From assembly GCA_023134755.1 (NCBI GenBank), contig JAGLUM010000200.1, positions 1-6,829 on the forward strand: 6,829 nt of DNA. Direction: 5' to 3'. The stretch comes from Fidelibacterota bacterium. Its GTDB lineage: Bacteria; Fidelibacterota; Fidelibacteria; Fidelibacterales; Fidelibacteraceae. Made by a program: the position numbers and the translations under genes. The notes beneath the pieces are model-generated. The model did not search any database. It was not told where the DNA came from and saw nothing but the letters and a program-made list of their open reading frames with translations. This document shows, one piece after another, positions 5,122 to 6,829 of this stretch; the first letter of the stretch is position 1; every line of letters begins with the position of its first letter.

Positions 5122-6687
5122 TTATTTTTCACCCTCAAGAAATTCCGGCACTCTTCGGTGAGGTATTCCCTGTTCATAGGCATAAGCGATCTCAATGAGC
5201 ACATTCTCGCTCCAGGCGCGTCCGAATATAGAAATACCGACTGGCAGTTCGTCGACAAATCCCATGGGAACCGTAATATTTGGATAACCGGATTGCGCGG
5301 CAGGAGAGGAGCTGCCAAATTGAAAACTGTCGCCGTTTATCCAATCTGTTTTCCAGGCAGGCGTTCCGGTAGGTGCAATAATCGCATCCAGATCATTTTC
5401 ATCCATGACCCGATCGATACCGTCTTCGCGACTGCCTTGTATCATCTTAGCTAATGCTTTCTGATATTCTTTGGAATCCAGTCCCGCTTTTTCCTGTGCC
5501 ATTTCCAGGGGATCATTGTTATTGAACGCGATCAGTTCTTCAAGGTTTTTGATGGGTGTATTTGGACCCAGGGACTTGAAATACTTGTTCAGTCCGTCTT
5601 TATATTCATACAGCATGATCTCAAAGGAATAATGGCCGACACTATCGGCTAAAATGTTATCAATTTCGATAATCTCCGCTCCCATGCTTTTCATATCGTC
5701 GATGGCTTCATCCATAAGTGCATCGACCTTATAATTGATTTCCTTAAATGCCGTGTAATAAGCAATTCGTTTTCCTTGTAAGCCATTTTTGTTCAGAAAT
5801 TGAGTGTAATCGGGGTAGGTTTTTCTATCAGTCAGCAAAGTTTTATCGTCATTTGGATCTTTTCGTGTAAGAACACTCAAACACATCGCGGCATCACGCA
5901 CCGTGCGTGCCATAGGCCCGGCCGTGTCCTGGGTCCATGAAATGGGTATGATCCCGCTGCGACTGACCAATCCAACCGTAGGTTTGATTCCCACGATACC
6001 GTTTGCATGCGAGGGACAGACAATGGATCCATTTGTTTCGGTTCCGATCGCCAGCATAGTAAGGTTAGCAGATACCGCTACGGCTGAACCGGAACTCGAT
6101 CCGCAAGGATTGCGGTTCAATACATAAGGATTTTTAGTTTGGCCGCCAACACCGCTCCAACCACTGGTGGACAATTCACCCCGGAAATTTGCCCACTCAC
6201 TGAGATTGGCTTTCCCGATAATGATCGCCCCGGCATCCTGGAGTTGTTTTGTGACAAGAGCATCCTGCAGGGGGTAGGAATTCATCAACGCCCGTGATCC
6301 CGCGGTAGTGGACATCTTGTCGTGGGTATCGATATTGTCTTTTAAAATGATCGGGATCCCATGCAGAGGGCCGCAAATATTACCCGCTTTCATTTCCTTG
6401 TCCAGTATCTTGGCAATCGCAATAGCATCCGGATTGATCGTGATTATAGCATGTATTGCGGGACCCTGATTGTCGATAGCATTGATTCTATCTAAATAGC
6501 TTTGAACAACTTCTTGGATTGTAAATGTACCCGCTTGGTATCCTTCTTGGAGTTGCGCTATATCATATTCCAGGAATTTAAATTTGTTATAATCTTTGCG
6601 GGCAGATTCTCGACTAATAATGATAACACTGATAAAAGCGATTAGAACAATCGCATATAATAGTCTAAAGATATTTTGTTTTTTCAT
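5122..6687 (-). CDS. Membrane-anchored amidase (amidase signature family)
   Basis: The product is 521 residues. Residues 1-6 are short and basic and 7-25 form a hydrophobic helix ending at SRESARK: a signal anchor or uncleaved signal peptide, placing the enzyme outside the cytoplasmic membrane. The amidase-signature domain fills about 40-510. Its Ser-cisSer-Lys triad is Lys116 (ILKDNID), Ser197 in CGSSSGSAVAV, and nucleophile Ser221 in GTETNGSIVCP. The spacing Ser197-Ser221 equals that of characterised members such as peptide amidase and FAAH. The family hydrolyses carboxamides. The GTETNGSIVCP and SRSGIIPISWTQDTAGPM stretches resemble the peptide-amidase branch, so an exported peptide or amino-acid amide is a reasonable but unproven substrate. 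It is not a GatA: it is anchored and has no GatB/GatC neighbours here. The frame is open upstream to an ATG at 6744, inside the ferredoxin gene, but the ATG at 6687 has AAGGAG six bases upstream and opens the anchor, so 6687 is chosen. Confidence 0.92.
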   Translation of the reverse strand: MKKQNIFRLLYAIVLIAFISVIIISRESARKDYNKFKFLEYDIAQLQEGYQAGTFTIQEVVQSYLDRINAIDNQGPAIHAIITINPDAIAIAKILDKEMKAGNICGPLHGIPIILKDNIDTHDKMSTTAGSRALMNSYPLQDALVTKQLQDAGAIIIGKANLSEWANFRGELSTSGWSGVGGQTKNPYVLNRNPCGSSSGSAVAVSANLTMLAIGTETNGSIVCPSHANGIVGIKPTVGLVSRSGIIPISWTQDTAGPMARTVRDAAMCLSVLTRKDPNDDKTLLTDRKTYPDYTQFLNKNGLQGKRIAYYTAFKEINYKVDALMDEAIDDMKSMGAEIIEIDNILADSVGHYSFEIMLYEYKDGLNKYFKSLGPNTPIKNLEELIAFNNNDPLEMAQEKAGLDSKEYQKALAKMIQGSREDGIDRVMDENDLDAIIAPTGTPAWKTDWINGDSFQFGSSSPAAQSGYPNITVPMGFVDELPVGISIFGRAWSENVLIEIAYAYEQGIPHRRVPEFLEGEK

Positions 6688-6693
6688 ATCTAA

Positions 6694-6699
6694 CTCCTT
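6694..6699 (-). promoter_or_regulatory. Ribosome binding site of the amidase, overlapping the ferredoxin stop
   Basis: AAGGAG on the minus strand shares bases with the TAA stop of the ferredoxin-domain gene (TAAGGAG) and is six bases from the ATG at 6687. It fixes the amidase start and implies translational coupling of the two genes. Confidence 0.8.
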
Positions 6700-6829
6700 A
6701 GTTCCAAGGTCCCAAATACCGCGTATATTTTTCAGGGTCAGCAAAAAGCCCGTTAATGGTAATGGCGTGGACTGGACAGCGATTATAACAGCGCATGCAG
6801 GTGGTGCAGGTGGCCTGGAAGGTAAAGAC
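6698..6829 (-). CDS. 4Fe-4S ferredoxin-domain protein (C-terminal fragment)
   Basis: Only the last 43 codons and the TAA are inside the window; the frame is open to the right edge. The visible part holds one complete 4Fe-4S motif, CTTCMRCYNRCP, with Cys at 8, 11, 14 and 18 of the fragment (CxxCxxCxxxCP), followed by VHAITING and a tail ending RYLGPWN. A cluster placed so near the C-terminus is often the second of two in bacterial-type ferredoxin modules, as in EFR1-type flavodoxin-ferredoxin fusions, but the upstream part is not visible and the parent protein cannot be named. It is an electron carrier or the electron-transfer domain of a larger enzyme. Its stop codon overlaps the ribosome binding site of the amidase gene, so the two share a transcript. 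Confidence 0.85.
   Translation of the reverse strand, partial: VFTFQATCTTCMRCYNRCPVHAITINGLFADPEKYTRYLGPWN

Noticed and set aside
6688..6744. Upstream ATG (6744) as the amidase start
   Set aside because: It lies inside the ferredoxin coding sequence, lacks a ribosome binding site and would put 19 non-hydrophobic residues before the signal anchor; the ATG at 6687 has AAGGAG at ideal spacing.

Overview
All credible genes in this window lie on the minus strand, so they read from high to low coordinates. The organism cannot be named from the sequence. Signal peptides, a possible lipobox and a membrane-anchored amidase suggest a bacterium with an exported proteome. Strong GGAGG-type ribosome binding sites sit before almost every gene, which argues against the Bacteroidetes habit of weak Shine-Dalgarno use. 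Base composition is moderate, and the intergenic DNA is AT-rich and full of small repeats. No transposase, integrase, CRISPR array, tRNA or rRNA is visible.

Layout in transcription order. (1) 6698-6829: C-terminal end of a ferredoxin-domain protein with one complete 4Fe-4S motif. Its stop codon overlaps the ribosome binding site of (2), a membrane-anchored amidase-signature hydrolase at 5122-6687. A hairpin at 5078-5097 follows. (3) 4616-5121: about 500 bases without a gene, holding two heptad-repeat arrays, a 13-base direct repeat and probably the promoter of the next unit. (4) 3754-4615: an ABC exporter ATPase whose 5' end is out of frame with the only well-placed start codon. (5, 6) 2677-3744 and 1629-2675: two different ABC-2 permeases, each translationally coupled to the gene before it. 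(7) A hairpin at 1584-1604 and a small two-helix membrane protein at 1340-1549. (8) 1014-1339: a second repeat-rich gap with an inverted-repeat pair and a third heptad array. (9) 1-1013: an exported serine esterase with a TPR-like C-terminus, running off the left edge.

The central ATPase and two permeases form one exporter: one ATPase, probably as a dimer, drives a permease heterodimer. The same gene composition occurs in drug-efflux systems such as the mycobacterial fluoroquinolone exporter, but nothing here identifies the substrate. The most notable points are the displaced start of the ATPase, a family of degenerate 7-base tandem repeats (roughly GTRARNN) seen at three intergenic places, and a short bipartite inverted repeat. 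No wholly new biological system is evident; the genes belong to known families.
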